A stretch of DNA of 64,000 bases from Billgrantia ethanolica (lineage in GTDB: Bacteria; Pseudomonadota; Gammaproteobacteria; Pseudomonadales; Halomonadaceae), in the NCBI RefSeq assembly GCF_021404305.1, contig NZ_JABFTX010000001.1, positions 496,001-560,000 of the forward strand, written 5' to 3'. Positions within the stretch are counted from its first letter, which is position 1. Every line of letters begins with the position of its first letter. The notes under the pieces are model-generated. The model was not told the DNA's origin and made no database searches. It saw only the letters and a list, made by a program, of their open reading frames with translations. Of the stretch, positions 9,273 to 18,083 are shown piece after piece. Position numbers and translations under genes: made by a program.

Positions 9273-9401
9273 TGTGTGATAAGAGGATTAGACATTGGTC
9301 GAGTATGGTTGCCATGCAAGGTTGGTGACAGGTTGGCCCTCTAGAGTGGGCACTGCCGGGGCGAGGCTCCGCAATAAACCAACAATGAGGGTGTACACGC
9401 C

Positions 9402-10409
9402 ATGTTCGAAGGAATTTCACAGACCGGTCGGAAGATGCTCATGACCGGCACTCTGGCAGCCGTGCTGGCTTCACTCACGATGACAGCGCCCGTCGCGGCG
9501 GACGATTACCCTGATCGCCCCGTCGATATGGTGGTGGGCTTCGGTACCGGCGGCAGCGCCGACCGCATGGCGCGCGCCATGTCCAACTTCCTGTCCGAAG
9601 AACTCGAGACGCCCGTGCGCGTGACCAACCGCCCGGGAGCAGGCACCCAGGTTTCCGCCAACTACATTCTGTCGCGGCCGGACGACGGCTACACCGTTTA
9701 CGCTTCCACCTTTGCGCCGTACCTGACCAACACCATCCTGACCGGTGGGGCGTCCTACGCCATCGACGACTTCTCGTTCGTCAACTTCCAGTGGTTCGAT
9801 CTCGACCTGATAGCCGCCAACAAGGACAGCGGCTTCGAGGACCTGCCTTCGCTGCTGGAGGAAATCCGCGACAACCCCGGCCAGGTGCGTGGCTCGGTAG
9901 TGCAGGGCTCGGCGGGCCACTTGATGGTTCGGCTGCTGCTCGATGAGGCTGGCATTCCCCAGGACAACCTAAATCTGGTGACCTACAACAGCGGCGGCGA
10001 GGCGCGTTCCGCGGTGGCCGGTGGCCAGGTGCACTTCACCTCGATCAGCGCCGAGGGCAGCGAGGGCATCCGTGAGTTCCTCACGCCGCTGGCCGTCGTC
10101 AACGACGAGCGCATCGACCAGTGGGACGCTCCGCCCATCAACGAGGCGCTCGAGCCGATGGGTCTCGAAGTACCGGTGCTCCAGGGCTCGATGCGCGGCT
10201 TCGCCGTCAGCAGCGAAATGGAGCGCCAGTATCCCGAGCGCTTCGAGGCGCTCTCCGAGGCGATCCAGAACACCCTGGCGCGCAAGGATGTCCAGGATCA
10301 TCTCTCCGCCAACGACATCGGTGGCGTCTGGATCGGCCCCGAGCGCGCCAACGAGCTGATGCAGGCCAACTACGAAGTGTTCGAGAAGTACGCTCACCTG
10401 CTGAAGTGA
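9402..10409 (+). CDS. tctC: Tripartite tricarboxylate transporter, substrate-binding protein
   Basis: Periplasmic binding protein of a TTT (TctCBA) secondary transporter. The 335-residue protein starts with a signal peptide (hydrophobic core about 14-27, likely cleavage after Ala33 in PVAADDYP). It then shows the Bug/TctC family opening YPDRPVDMVVGFGTGGSAD and the RVTNRPGAGTQVS motif. GAGGGTG precedes the ATG. The ligand could be citrate, another carboxylate or an unrelated anion, since Bug proteins vary widely. First gene of tctC-tctB-tctA-abrB, facing the tctDE pair. Confidence 0.9.
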   Translation: MFEGISQTGRKMLMTGTLAAVLASLTMTAPVAADDYPDRPVDMVVGFGTGGSADRMARAMSNFLSEELETPVRVTNRPGAGTQVSANYILSRPDDGYTVYASTFAPYLTNTILTGGASYAIDDFSFVNFQWFDLDLIAANKDSGFEDLPSLLEEIRDNPGQVRGSVVQGSAGHLMVRLLLDEAGIPQDNLNLVTYNSGGEARSAVAGGQVHFTSISAEGSEGIREFLTPLAVVNDERIDQWDAPPINEALEPMGLEVPVLQGSMRGFAVSSEMERQYPERFEALSEAIQNTLARKDVQDHLSANDIGGVWIGPERANELMQANYEVFEKYAHLLK

Positions 10410-10467
10410 TCCCTGCCGCATGACGCGGCCCCGGCCAGCCATGGTCGGGGCTGCCTGGAGTCGTCTC

Positions 10468-10923
10468 ATGACCACCCATAAACGCGACTATGGGGACCTG
10501 CTGGTCCTCATGGCTCTGGCCGGCTTTACCTTGTGGTACCTGATGGATGCCATTCGGGTCTCGTCGGCCATACAGAATCTCCTGCTGATCCTGCCCTTGT
10601 CTCTCGTGGTGCTGGCCATCGTGCTGCTGGAGGTGGCCATTCGCCTGAAGCAGGGCACCCTGCTCACCCGTCCGGATGACGGTGGGGAGCCGCTGCATCG
10701 CACGCTGCCGGTAGTGGGGCTGTTTGCCGCCTATGTCATCTCGCTGGAAACCCTGGGCTTCGATGTGGCCACGGTGCTGTTCGTTGCCCTGTTCCTGCTG
10801 CTCAAGGGCGAGCGCAACTGGCTACTGCTGGGCGGCTACAGTCTGGCCTTTGGCTTCGGCACGGCGTTCTTCTTCGCCGAGATGCTGCCTTATCCCATGC
10901 ACATGCTGGTCCTGCCGGACTGA
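10468..10923 (+). CDS. tctB: Tripartite tricarboxylate transporter, small membrane subunit
   Basis: A 151-residue membrane protein with four hydrophobic segments (about 11-30, 39-60, 80-100 and 107-140), the normal size and topology of TctB. I prefer the ATG at 10468 (MTTHKRDYG), which has GGAG seven bases upstream, over the in-frame ATG at 10420. It lies between tctC and tctA and ends 12 bp before tctA. Function rests mainly on context and topology, because TctB proteins are poorly conserved. Confidence 0.87.
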   Translation: MTTHKRDYGDLLVLMALAGFTLWYLMDAIRVSSAIQNLLLILPLSLVVLAIVLLEVAIRLKQGTLLTRPDDGGEPLHRTLPVVGLFAAYVISLETLGFDVATVLFVALFLLLKGERNWLLLGGYSLAFGFGTAFFFAEMLPYPMHMLVLPD

Positions 10924-10935
10924 GGGAGCGACACC

Positions 10936-12444
10936 ATGATCGATCTAGCTGCGGTTGAGCAGGCGCTCGCGCTGCTCTTCACCAATTTCAGCCCCTGGAT
11001 GGTGGTCGTACCGGGCATCATCATCGGCCTGATCTTCGGGGCCACGCCGGGCCTGCAGATCTCCATGGCCATGGCGATCTTCCTGCCCATGACACTGTAC
11101 ATGGACTTCGTGCAGGCCATGCTCTTCCTCACGGCCATCTTCACCGGTGGCTCCTTCGGCAGTGGCATTCCGGCCATCCTGATGAACATTCCCGGGACCT
11201 CCTCGGCCATTGCCACTGCTTTCGACGGCTATCCCATGGCGCGCCAGGGCAAGCACAACCAGGCGCTGGGCGTGGCGCTGGCCTCATCCGTCATCGGCGT
11301 GCTGATGGGTTACCTGATCCTGTTCCTGATGATCCAGCCGCTCTCCTTCATGGTGCTGAAGCTGGGGCCGGCGGAGATGTTCGCCGTCATCCTGTGGGGC
11401 ATGACGCTGATCGCCACCCTGCGGGGCGAGCATATGCTGAAGGGGCTGATGGCCGGTTTCGTCGGCATGCTGGTGGGCACCATCGGTTTCAACGAGCTGG
11501 GCATGGCCAGGGGCACCATGGGGCAGACCTTCCTGCTCGACGGGGTGCCGGTCATCCCCGCGATGATGGGCATGTTCGCGGCTTCGGAGCTGTTCAAGCT
11601 GGCCAACAAGGGCTACATCGTCGAATCGGAAGCATCGCGCAAGGTCAAGATCTCGGAAATCTTCCAGGGCTTCAAGATGGCCGTGACGTATCCCTGGGTA
11701 CTGATCCGGGGTGGCTTCATCGGCGTGTTCGTCGGCGCCGTGCCGGGGGTGGGCTCATCGGTATCCAACCTGCTCTCCTATGTGGAGACCCAGCGCCGCG
11801 ACAAGGACCCGAGTTCGTTCGGCAAGGGCAACCCCAAGGGCGTGGTGGCCTCCGAATCGGCCAACAGCACCTCCGAGGCGGGCTCCATGGCGACACTGCT
11901 GGCCCTGGGCATTCCCGGCGGGGGCGCCACGGCGGTGATGCTGGCGGCTTTCGCCATGCACAACATCACCGGTGGGCCGCAGTTCATCCGTCAGCAGACG
12001 GATGTGGTCTACGCCATCATCTTCGCCAACTTCGCCCAGGTGTTCCTGCTGATGGTGATCGGGCTGCTGTTCATCCCGCTGCTGGCCAACATCGTCAAGG
12101 TGCCGATGCGCTACCTGATTCCCTCGGTGCTTGTGCTGGCGGTGATGGGCTCCTTCGGCTTGACCGGCAACATGACCGGGCCCGCCACGGTGCTGATCTT
12201 TGCGGTGGTCGGCTGGCTGCTGCGCCATTACGGCTATTCGGTGCCTGCCGCCGTCATCGGCATGCTGCTGGGGGCCATGGCGGAAAAGTCGCTGCTGCAC
12301 TCCTACCAGATCAGCGGCGGCAACCTGGCCTACGTGCTGGAACGGCCGGTAACGCTGATCATCCTGGCCTTGCTGCTCATCTCGCTGTTCGGTCAGCACC
12401 TGGTGAACTGGTTCCGGCGGCGCCGCCAGCCGCTCGGCGCCTGA
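10936..12444 (+). CDS. tctA: Tripartite tricarboxylate transporter, large membrane subunit
   Basis: A 502-residue inner-membrane subunit with about twelve hydrophobic segments. Family signatures include GATPGLQISMAMAIFLP near the N-terminus (TctA family GxxPGL), the FTGGSFGSGIPAILMNIPGTSSA segment, and the repeated second-half motif GAVPGVGSSVSNLLSY with LGIPGGGATAVMLAAF. This is the ion-coupled transport subunit working with TctC and TctB. A GGGAG site precedes the start. It is followed after 3 bp by an AbrB-family gene. Confidence 0.95.
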   Translation: MIDLAAVEQALALLFTNFSPWMVVVPGIIIGLIFGATPGLQISMAMAIFLPMTLYMDFVQAMLFLTAIFTGGSFGSGIPAILMNIPGTSSAIATAFDGYPMARQGKHNQALGVALASSVIGVLMGYLILFLMIQPLSFMVLKLGPAEMFAVILWGMTLIATLRGEHMLKGLMAGFVGMLVGTIGFNELGMARGTMGQTFLLDGVPVIPAMMGMFAASELFKLANKGYIVESEASRKVKISEIFQGFKMAVTYPWVLIRGGFIGVFVGAVPGVGSSVSNLLSYVETQRRDKDPSSFGKGNPKGVVASESANSTSEAGSMATLLALGIPGGGATAVMLAAFAMHNITGGPQFIRQQTDVVYAIIFANFAQVFLLMVIGLLFIPLLANIVKVPMRYLIPSVLVLAVMGSFGLTGNMTGPATVLIFAVVGWLLRHYGYSVPAAVIGMLLGAMAEKSLLHSYQISGGNLAYVLERPVTLIILALLLISLFGQHLVNWFRRRRQPLGA

Positions 12445-12447
12445 GCG

Positions 12448-13470
12448 ATGGGGCTGCGTACCGTTTCGACGTTGTCGATCGGGGCTCTGGGTGGCGCTGT
12501 CGCCACCCTGGTCTCGTTGCCCATGGCCTGGATGCTGGGGCCGCTGTTCGCGGTGCTGATCGCTTCATTGGCCGGCGTAAGAGCGGGTATCGACAAGCGG
12601 CTGCATCGCGGTTCCATCGCCATGCTGGGGCTGTTCATCGGTAACCGCATCGAGCTGGGCGAGCTGTCGCACCTGCTGGAGTGGTATCCCAGCGTGCTGG
12701 CCATGCTGGCATACATGGGCTTGATGCTGGCCGGCGGCGCCTGGCTGTTCTCCAGCAGCGGGATGAGTCGGCTGAGCGCCGTGTTCTGCTCCTTCCCGGG
12801 CAGCATGAATGCCACGGTGATCCTGGCCGAGCGTCTGGGCGTGGACATCCGCTGGATTGCCATCACCCACGCCATGCGTCTGGTCATCGTGGTGGCATCG
12901 GCGGCCTTTATGGCCAGTTACCTGGCCGGTGGCATTGCCTTGGGTGAGGGCAACGGCGTGAGCTGGGCGGGCGTCTCACTGCTGTTGCTGGCACCTGCTT
13001 CCTGGTGGCTGGGCCGGCTGCTGCGCTTTCCGCTGCCGGAGTTCCTGGGGCCCATGGCCGTAGGGGTGGTGCTGGCGAGCCTGGGCCATGGGGTGGCGCT
13101 ACCCGATGTGCTGCTGGTGGCCACCTTTCTGGTGCTGGGTAGCTCGGTGGGCGCGCGCTTTGCCGGCACGCCTTGGCAGCGGGTCGTCCAGGTGGGGCGT
13201 TACGGGCTGCTGTTCGGGCTTTATGCCGTGTTGATGGCGGTGGCCACCGCCTGGCTGTTGGCGAGCTTCACGACGCACTCCTTCACGGCGGCGCTGCTGG
13301 CGCTGCTACCGGGCGGTGTCGGGGAGATGGCGGTGATCGCGGTGGCGCTGGACGTCGACCCGCTCTACGTGGTGTCGCACCATGTGCTGCGCCTGCTGCT
13401 GCTGATTCTGGCGACACCGGCGATCATTTCACTGGGCAGGTGGCTGGGGGAAGGTCACCGTCACCGTTAG
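12448..13470 (+). CDS. AbrB-family membrane protein
   Basis: A 340-residue protein of about ten hydrophobic segments in two similar halves. It belongs to the membrane AbrB duplication family, long annotated as putative ammonia monooxygenase without biochemical support. Conserved features are SLPMAWMLGPLFAVL in the first half, FCSFPGSMNATVILAERLG, and LLALLPGGVGEMAVIAVALD in the second. Such genes often follow tctA, suggesting a transport-related role, but the function is unknown. Starts 3 bp after tctA and overlaps the convergent tctE by 42 bp. Confidence 0.78.
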   Translation: MGLRTVSTLSIGALGGAVATLVSLPMAWMLGPLFAVLIASLAGVRAGIDKRLHRGSIAMLGLFIGNRIELGELSHLLEWYPSVLAMLAYMGLMLAGGAWLFSSSGMSRLSAVFCSFPGSMNATVILAERLGVDIRWIAITHAMRLVIVVASAAFMASYLAGGIALGEGNGVSWAGVSLLLLAPASWWLGRLLRFPLPEFLGPMAVGVVLASLGHGVALPDVLLVATFLVLGSSVGARFAGTPWQRVVQVGRYGLLFGLYAVLMAVATAWLLASFTTHSFTAALLALLPGGVGEMAVIAVALDVDPLYVVSHHVLRLLLLILATPAIISLGRWLGEGHRHR

Positions 13471-14808
13471 CCCTTGCCCCGGTGGGCTGTCGAGTGCCAG
13501 CGTGGCGCCGTGGGCGCGGGCGATCTCGTCGACGATGGCCAGGCCAAGCCCACTGCCCGGCGTTTCTGGGCTGGCGCGGTAGAAGCGCTCGGTCAGTCTG
13601 GCAAGCTGCTCCGGGCTCACGCCGATCCCGTCATCGCTGACCCGCAGCTGCACCGCTCCCTCGTTGCGGGAAACCCGTACGTAGATGGTGCCGCGATAGG
13701 GCTGGGCGCCGCCGGCATGCTGGCTGGCGTTCTCGACCAGGTTCTGGGTCAGCCAGCGCAGCATCACGCTGTCTGCCATGACCAGGCAGCCGCTCTCCCG
13801 TTCGCAGAACTCGAGCTCCTGACCGCGCTGGTAGATCCGTGAAATCGAATCGGCGCATGCCACCCGGCTCAGCTCGGCGAGGTCGGCGATGGCCATGGCG
13901 GAAGTATCCACCAGCTCGTGGCGCGCCTTGGCCAGGGTGAGCAGCTGCTGCACCGTGTAGCCTGCGCTCTCGGCGATACGCCCGATCTCCTCCAGGCTGT
14001 TCCTGGCTCGCGGGTCGATGGACTGGCGGGAGGTGAGCTCCGCCAGGGCGCGAATCTCCGAAATGGGCGTGCGCAACTGGTGCGATACATCGGCATTGAA
14101 CTGCTGGGTGTTGTGAATGCTCTGGCGCATTCGCATCATCAGGCCATTGATGCTGGCGACGAGCGTCGAGACTTCCCTGGGCACTTCGGCTTCGATCGGC
14201 TCGAGGTCGTTCTGCGAACGGCGGCGCAGCGAGCGGCTGATCGAGCGTAGCGGGGCCAGGCCGCGATGAATGGCGAGCAGGGCGATGGTGACGGCCAGCA
14301 GGCCGCCGATGGCGATCAGCACCGAGAGCGTGAGCAGAAACTCGTTGATCATGTTCTGCCTGGCTTCGGTCGACTCGGCCACGATCACTTCGATCTGGCC
14401 GCTGCGGGTGGAGCGCACCACGGGGAAGGTGGTAGCCACGGCACGCAGCGTATTGCCGGCGTAACGGGTGTCGTAGAACAGCGGCTCGTCGAGGTCGCCC
14501 GGCGGGTCTGCCAGACCGTCGAAGCCCGCCAGCATGTTGCCCTCGGCATCGCGTATCCGATAGAAGATCTTGCCATCGCCGCGGCTGCCCAGGGTGCTGA
14601 TGCTGAAGTAATGCATGTTGATGCGCAGCTCGCCGTCCACCGAATAGATGCGTCGCTCCAGGCGCTCCGCGGCGTTGAGCAGCATGTCGTCGAAGGTCTC
14701 GGTGATCTGGTGGGAGAGCACGTAATAGCTAGTGGCGAGGGTCAGCAGGCCGACCAGAGTAAAGGGCAGGCCGATCCACAGCAGCAGGCGGGAGCGAATG
14801 GAAGTCAT
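13429..14808 (-). CDS. tctE: Sensor histidine kinase of the tricarboxylate system
   Basis: A 459-residue membrane kinase. N-terminal transmembrane helix about 8-30, periplasmic sensing domain about 31-155, second helix about 157-180, HAMP region, then the dimerisation/phosphoacceptor domain with His243 in DVSHQLRTPISE. The ATPase domain shows NLVENASQHA, DDGIGVSPEQ and GSGLGLAIVDE. The start at 14808 lies one base past the tctD stop, ruling out the longer in-frame opening to 14931. Convergent with the transporter genes it probably controls. Overlaps the AbrB-family gene by 42 bp at the 3' ends. Confidence 0.88.
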   Translation of the reverse strand: MTSIRSRLLLWIGLPFTLVGLLTLATSYYVLSHQITETFDDMLLNAAERLERRIYSVDGELRINMHYFSISTLGSRGDGKIFYRIRDAEGNMLAGFDGLADPPGDLDEPLFYDTRYAGNTLRAVATTFPVVRSTRSGQIEVIVAESTEARQNMINEFLLTLSVLIAIGGLLAVTIALLAIHRGLAPLRSISRSLRRRSQNDLEPIEAEVPREVSTLVASINGLMMRMRQSIHNTQQFNADVSHQLRTPISEIRALAELTSRQSIDPRARNSLEEIGRIAESAGYTVQQLLTLAKARHELVDTSAMAIADLAELSRVACADSISRIYQRGQELEFCERESGCLVMADSVMLRWLTQNLVENASQHAGGAQPYRGTIYVRVSRNEGAVQLRVSDDGIGVSPEQLARLTERFYRASPETPGSGLGLAIVDEIARAHGATLALDSPPGQGLTVTVTFPQPPAQ

Positions 14809-14809
14809 G

Positions 14810-15478
14810 TCAGTTGGACTTGGTGTCGAGCAGGTAGCCGAGGCCGCGTACGGTACGCAGTTGGATTCCATCGCCCAGTTTCTTGCGCAGGCGCGAGATG
14901 TAGGTCTCGATGGCGCTGGGGGAGACGACATCGTCCAGGTCCGATAGCCGGTCGATCAGCTGCGCCTTGCTCACCAGGCGCCCCTGATTGATCAGCAGAT
15001 ATTCGAGTACCTCGCGCTCACGCCGGTGTAGCGTGACCGGCTGGCCAGCGACCAGTACGGCCGGGCTGCCGGAAGGCAGCTCGATGTCACCGCACTGCAG
15101 GCTGTTCTCGCCGAACTGCTTCGCCCGGCGCACCAGCGCCTTCGCCCGTGCCACCACCTCCACCAGCGAGAAGGGTTTGGCCAGGTAGTCGTCGGCACCT
15201 TCCTCCAGGCCGAGCACGCGCTGGTCCAGGGCGTCCCGCGCCGAGATGATCAGCACGGGAGTATTGTCGTGCCGGCTGCGCAGGCGGCGCAGCAGATGGA
15301 TGCCGTCCAGCTCGGGCAGGCCAAGGTCCAGCAGGATCAGATCGAAGGAGAGCGTCTGCAGCAGGTGCTCGGCGCTGCGACCGTCGCCGCAGGTCTCCAC
15401 CTGGAAGCCCGCCTCGCCGAGGAAAGTGGCGATGGAGGTGGCCAGGTTCGGGTTGTCTTCGATGACCAGGGCTTTCAC
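14810..15478 (-). CDS. tctD: OmpR-type response regulator of the tricarboxylate system
   Basis: A 222-residue response regulator with a receiver domain (acidic pocket IEDN near residues 6-9, phospho-acceptor Asp51 in LILLDLGLPELDG, KPF motif near residue 100) and a C-terminal winged helix (HRREREVLEYL, IETYISRLRKKLG, RTVRGLGYLLD). Transcribed just ahead of tctE with 1-bp spacing. By analogy with TctD-TctE it should activate tctCBA in response to an extracellular carboxylate. That target is inferred from adjacency. Confidence 0.9.
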   Translation of the reverse strand: MKALVIEDNPNLATSIATFLGEAGFQVETCGDGRSAEHLLQTLSFDLILLDLGLPELDGIHLLRRLRSRHDNTPVLIISARDALDQRVLGLEEGADDYLAKPFSLVEVVARAKALVRRAKQFGENSLQCGDIELPSGSPAVLVAGQPVTLHRREREVLEYLLINQGRLVSKAQLIDRLSDLDDVVSPSAIETYISRLRKKLGDGIQLRTVRGLGYLLDTKSN

Positions 15479-15570
15479 GTGGCATTCCGGGTTTAAGTCT
15501 GCGGAATGTGGATGATAAAGGATCCCGAGGCTCAGCGCTGTTCCGAGTGGGCGCGGTCGAGGGTAAGAAG

Positions 15571-15598
15571 CCCCAGCCGCTCACCCCGAGCGGCTGGG
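15571..15598 (-). terminator. Terminator after the flavin monooxygenase gene
   Basis: GC-rich perfect 11-bp arms (15572-15582 and 15588-15598) with a 5-nt loop, 18 bp beyond the minus-strand monooxygenase stop and followed in that direction by a short pyrimidine-rich CTTCTT tract. It also separates that operon from tctD. Confidence 0.75.
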
Positions 15599-15616
15599 CC
15601 TTTGCGTTTGCAGTGT

Positions 15617-16873
15617 TCAAGCAAAACTGCCCTGGTGCGTTTTTACCTTGGCCAGCCAGGCGGCCAGGTGGGCGCTGAGTTCGGCGGCGTCGTCATCGGC
15701 GCCGTGGATAGCGCCCGACTTGCGCCTTCGCATGAAGGGCAGGCCCATGGCGTAGAGGCCGGGGGCCACCACGCCGCCTTCGTGGCGCAGGCGTCCACGG
15801 GTATCGAACACCGGTACCTGGAGCCAGCGGAAGTCGGGACGAAAGCCGGTGGCCCAGAGCACCGTCTTGATATCACCGGCAGCCAGGTCGAGGCCCAGGC
15901 AAGGCCGCGGCGGCACCCGGGTGGGTGCCGGGCGCTCCGGGGCGGGCAGGGTGCCGTGCCAGCCATGGGCGATGGCCCAGGCGTCCAGGTTATCGAGCAG
16001 CCGCGACAGCTTGAGATCCGCCGCGGTGCAGTGAACGGCCAGCGAGCCCGAGAACTGCAGCCGGGTGCCGGCAAGGCCGGCCAGACGCCCCACCAGGCGC
16101 ACGCCACGCTCGCCCAGGGCGTTGAGGTCCAGATCCTCGGACGTGGCGTTGCCCGGCAGCTGCGGCGAAGGCTGGCGACGGGCGCGGGCGAGATCTTCCA
16201 CCTCGTCGAAGCGCTGATCGAGCAGGCCGGCATGCTCCAGCCACCATTGAATGTCACGGCCGCGGTAGCGCCGCGGCAGGCGCAGGTGCTGCCCCACGGC
16301 CAGGGTCACGGGTCGACCGCTGCGCTGAAGCTCGTCGGCCAGCTGTACGCCGGTGGCCGAGGCGCCTACCACCAGCACGCCGCCTTCTGGCAGCTGACCC
16401 GGGTGACGGTAGGCATGTGGCGTCAGGCTCATGATCGATGGTGGCAGGGCTGCCGCCATGGCAGGCACGACAGGAAGCTGGCAGGCGCCGGTGGCGATGA
16501 TCGCCGCGCGGCAGCGCCATTCGCTCCGGTTGGTGATGATCCGGTAGCCTCCCTCCACCTGGCGCAGTGCGAGCACTTCGGTCGCAGTATGCAGCGGGGC
16601 CGAAAGGCCCCGTGCATAGTCATCGAGAAAGGCGATCAGCTCCGGCATGCTCATGAAGCCTTCCGGCTCCGGCCCGGTGTAGGCGTGCCCGGGCAGGCGG
16701 CACTGCCAGTTGGGCGTGAGCAGACGTAGCGACTCCCAGCGCTCGTGGCGCCAGGCGTTAGCGACCTCGCCGCGTTCCAGAATCACGTGATCGATGCCGC
16801 GCCCGGCCAGGTGATGGCTCATGGCGAGCCCGGCGTGCCCGGCGCCGATGACAACGGCGGTGACGGTCTTCAT
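15617..16873 (-). CDS. Flavin-containing monooxygenase-like oxidoreductase
   Basis: A 418-residue FAD/NAD(P)H-dependent oxidoreductase of the FMO/CzcO-like group. The FAD Rossmann motif GAGHAG is at residues 10-15 (VVIGAGHAGLAMSHHLA). The second, NADPH-binding, motif GASATG is at 170-175, and ATGFRPD lies late in the chain. FMO-type enzymes oxygenate N, S or ketone substrates; the substrate here is unknown. Its ATG overlaps the OsmC-like gene by 4 bp, placing it last in the BTAD regulator-DUF4242-OsmC operon, which suggests a sulfur or electrophile substrate. Confidence 0.8.
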   Translation of the reverse strand: MKTVTAVVIGAGHAGLAMSHHLAGRGIDHVILERGEVANAWRHERWESLRLLTPNWQCRLPGHAYTGPEPEGFMSMPELIAFLDDYARGLSAPLHTATEVLALRQVEGGYRIITNRSEWRCRAAIIATGACQLPVVPAMAAALPPSIMSLTPHAYRHPGQLPEGGVLVVGASATGVQLADELQRSGRPVTLAVGQHLRLPRRYRGRDIQWWLEHAGLLDQRFDEVEDLARARRQPSPQLPGNATSEDLDLNALGERGVRLVGRLAGLAGTRLQFSGSLAVHCTAADLKLSRLLDNLDAWAIAHGWHGTLPAPERPAPTRVPPRPCLGLDLAAGDIKTVLWATGFRPDFRWLQVPVFDTRGRLRHEGGVVAPGLYAMGLPFMRRRKSGAIHGADDDAAELSAHLAAWLAKVKTHQGSFA

Positions 16874-17430
16874 TTCAGCTCGACCTTCACATGGGTGGGG
16901 TTGGTCAACAGGTCGTACACGGCCGAACGCTTCTGCGACTGGGCGACCAGCGCCTCGATATCCGCACGGCTGGCATCGGCGTCGATCTCGAACGTCACGC
17001 GGATATCGTCGAAGCCGTTGCGCACCTCGGGATCCATGCCGAGGATGCCCTGGATGTCCATGTCGCCCTCCACCATGGCCTTGACCGAGCGCAGCTGGAT
17101 GCCGCGATGCTGGGCCACGGCAGCGACACCGGCGGTCAGGCAGGCAGCCAGTCCGACCAACACGTACTCCACCGGAGTGGGGCCCTGGTCCTCGGCGGCG
17201 AACACTTCAGGGTGGTCCGCCTGGTAGGTGAAGCGTGAGCGATGATGCTGGGTTTCGCCGAGGCCGTGGAAGTCCTCGACGACGATCTGGCTGTGAGTGC
17301 CGCGAATCCAGTCGCAGTGAGCGCGCCAGGTGAAGCGGGCGGCCGCCGGCGCCTGGGCCAGCGCTTCGCGGGCGCCCAGCAGGGCGGTGACGTTGACGCC
17401 GTTATCGATCGGTTGAGTAGTGGTGTGCAT
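16870..17430 (-). CDS. OsmC-family protein lacking the second catalytic cysteine
   Basis: A 186-residue OsmC/Ohr-superfamily protein. The first cysteine is present in VLVGLAACLTAG (C97), but at the position of the second cysteine the sequence reads QKRSAVYDLL, with Ser instead of Cys. It therefore may not act as a standard two-cysteine organic hydroperoxidase and resembles the YhfA-like subgroup. The start at 17430 gives MHTTTQP with a GGAG site. An in-frame opening extending to 18531 is non-coding shadow of the genes upstream. It overlaps the monooxygenase gene by 4 bp and follows the DUF4242-like gene by 104 bp. Confidence 0.82.
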   Translation of the reverse strand: MHTTTQPIDNGVNVTALLGAREALAQAPAAARFTWRAHCDWIRGTHSQIVVEDFHGLGETQHHRSRFTYQADHPEVFAAEDQGPTPVEYVLVGLAACLTAGVAAVAQHRGIQLRSVKAMVEGDMDIQGILGMDPEVRNGFDDIRVTFEIDADASRADIEALVAQSQKRSAVYDLLTNPTHVKVELK

Positions 17431-17534
17431 GGAGCTCTCCTCGCATTGTTTTCTCGTCGTGGGGTGACCGTCAGCGGTCAGGAACGAGATTCGGTGGGGC
17501 ACGTGAGACCCAGCGTGGGAGAGGGCGTGGTTTT

Positions 17535-18083
17535 TCAGGGCTGCGCCGTGGTATCGGCCGGTGCGATACGTTGAAAGGCCCAGATGCGGCTGAGCGGCAT
17601 ACCGGCCTGATGCTGGGCCAGGCGTACCGATTCGGCATCGGGTGCTTGATAGAGGCAGTGCATGTGCCTCCGGTCGAGGGAGAAGTAGCTGAGCAGGAAA
17701 CGCACGTGATGGTTGGACAGGCAGGCGGCCCCGGCATTTTCCAGCGCCTGGATCGCCTCGAAGGTGACGGGGGCGGCGAAGTGGCGCTCGACCAGGACAT
17801 TGGCGGCCGCCAAATCCGCGACTTTCAGGCCTGGTGCAGCATGCACGGTACCGCCCCACAGTGAACTGACGTCGGCACCTGCCTGGCGTAGACCGATACG
17901 CGCCGATTCCACGTCGGGCGCCTGAAAATGACAGACCAGGCGTTGCCCATCTCGTGCCAGCAGGCTTTCCTGCCATTTGAGCCGATACAGATCGAAGCAC
18001 GGCTGTCCTTCCAAGGTCAGCGCAAGCACCACCTTCGATCCGAGAGGCCGCGGGAGGCGGCGCTCCAGAAACACGTCGATCAT
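17535..18083 (-). CDS. Tandem DUF4242-like (nickel-binding family) protein
   Basis: A 182-residue protein built of two similar halves: CHFQAPDVES at 51-60 and CLYQAPDAES at 143-152, each followed by an RxxxxQAG segment. This is the pattern of the small DUF4242 family, whose single-domain member SCO4226 binds nickel, so the gene looks like an internal duplication. No signal peptide is visible. The histidines HH (125-126) and H140/H142 are in the second half. It overlaps the BTAD regulator gene by 4 bp. Metal binding and role are inferred from the family and have not been shown here. Confidence 0.68.
   Translation of the reverse strand: MIDVFLERRLPRPLGSKVVLALTLEGQPCFDLYRLKWQESLLARDGQRLVCHFQAPDVESARIGLRQAGADVSSLWGGTVHAAPGLKVADLAAANVLVERHFAAPVTFEAIQALENAGAACLSNHHVRFLLSYFSLDRRHMHCLYQAPDAESVRLAQHQAGMPLSRIWAFQRIAPADTTAQP

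Noticed and set aside
12448..13470. Annotation as ammonia monooxygenase
   Set aside because: A historical name for the membrane AbrB family; nothing in the sequence shows an oxygenase active site.
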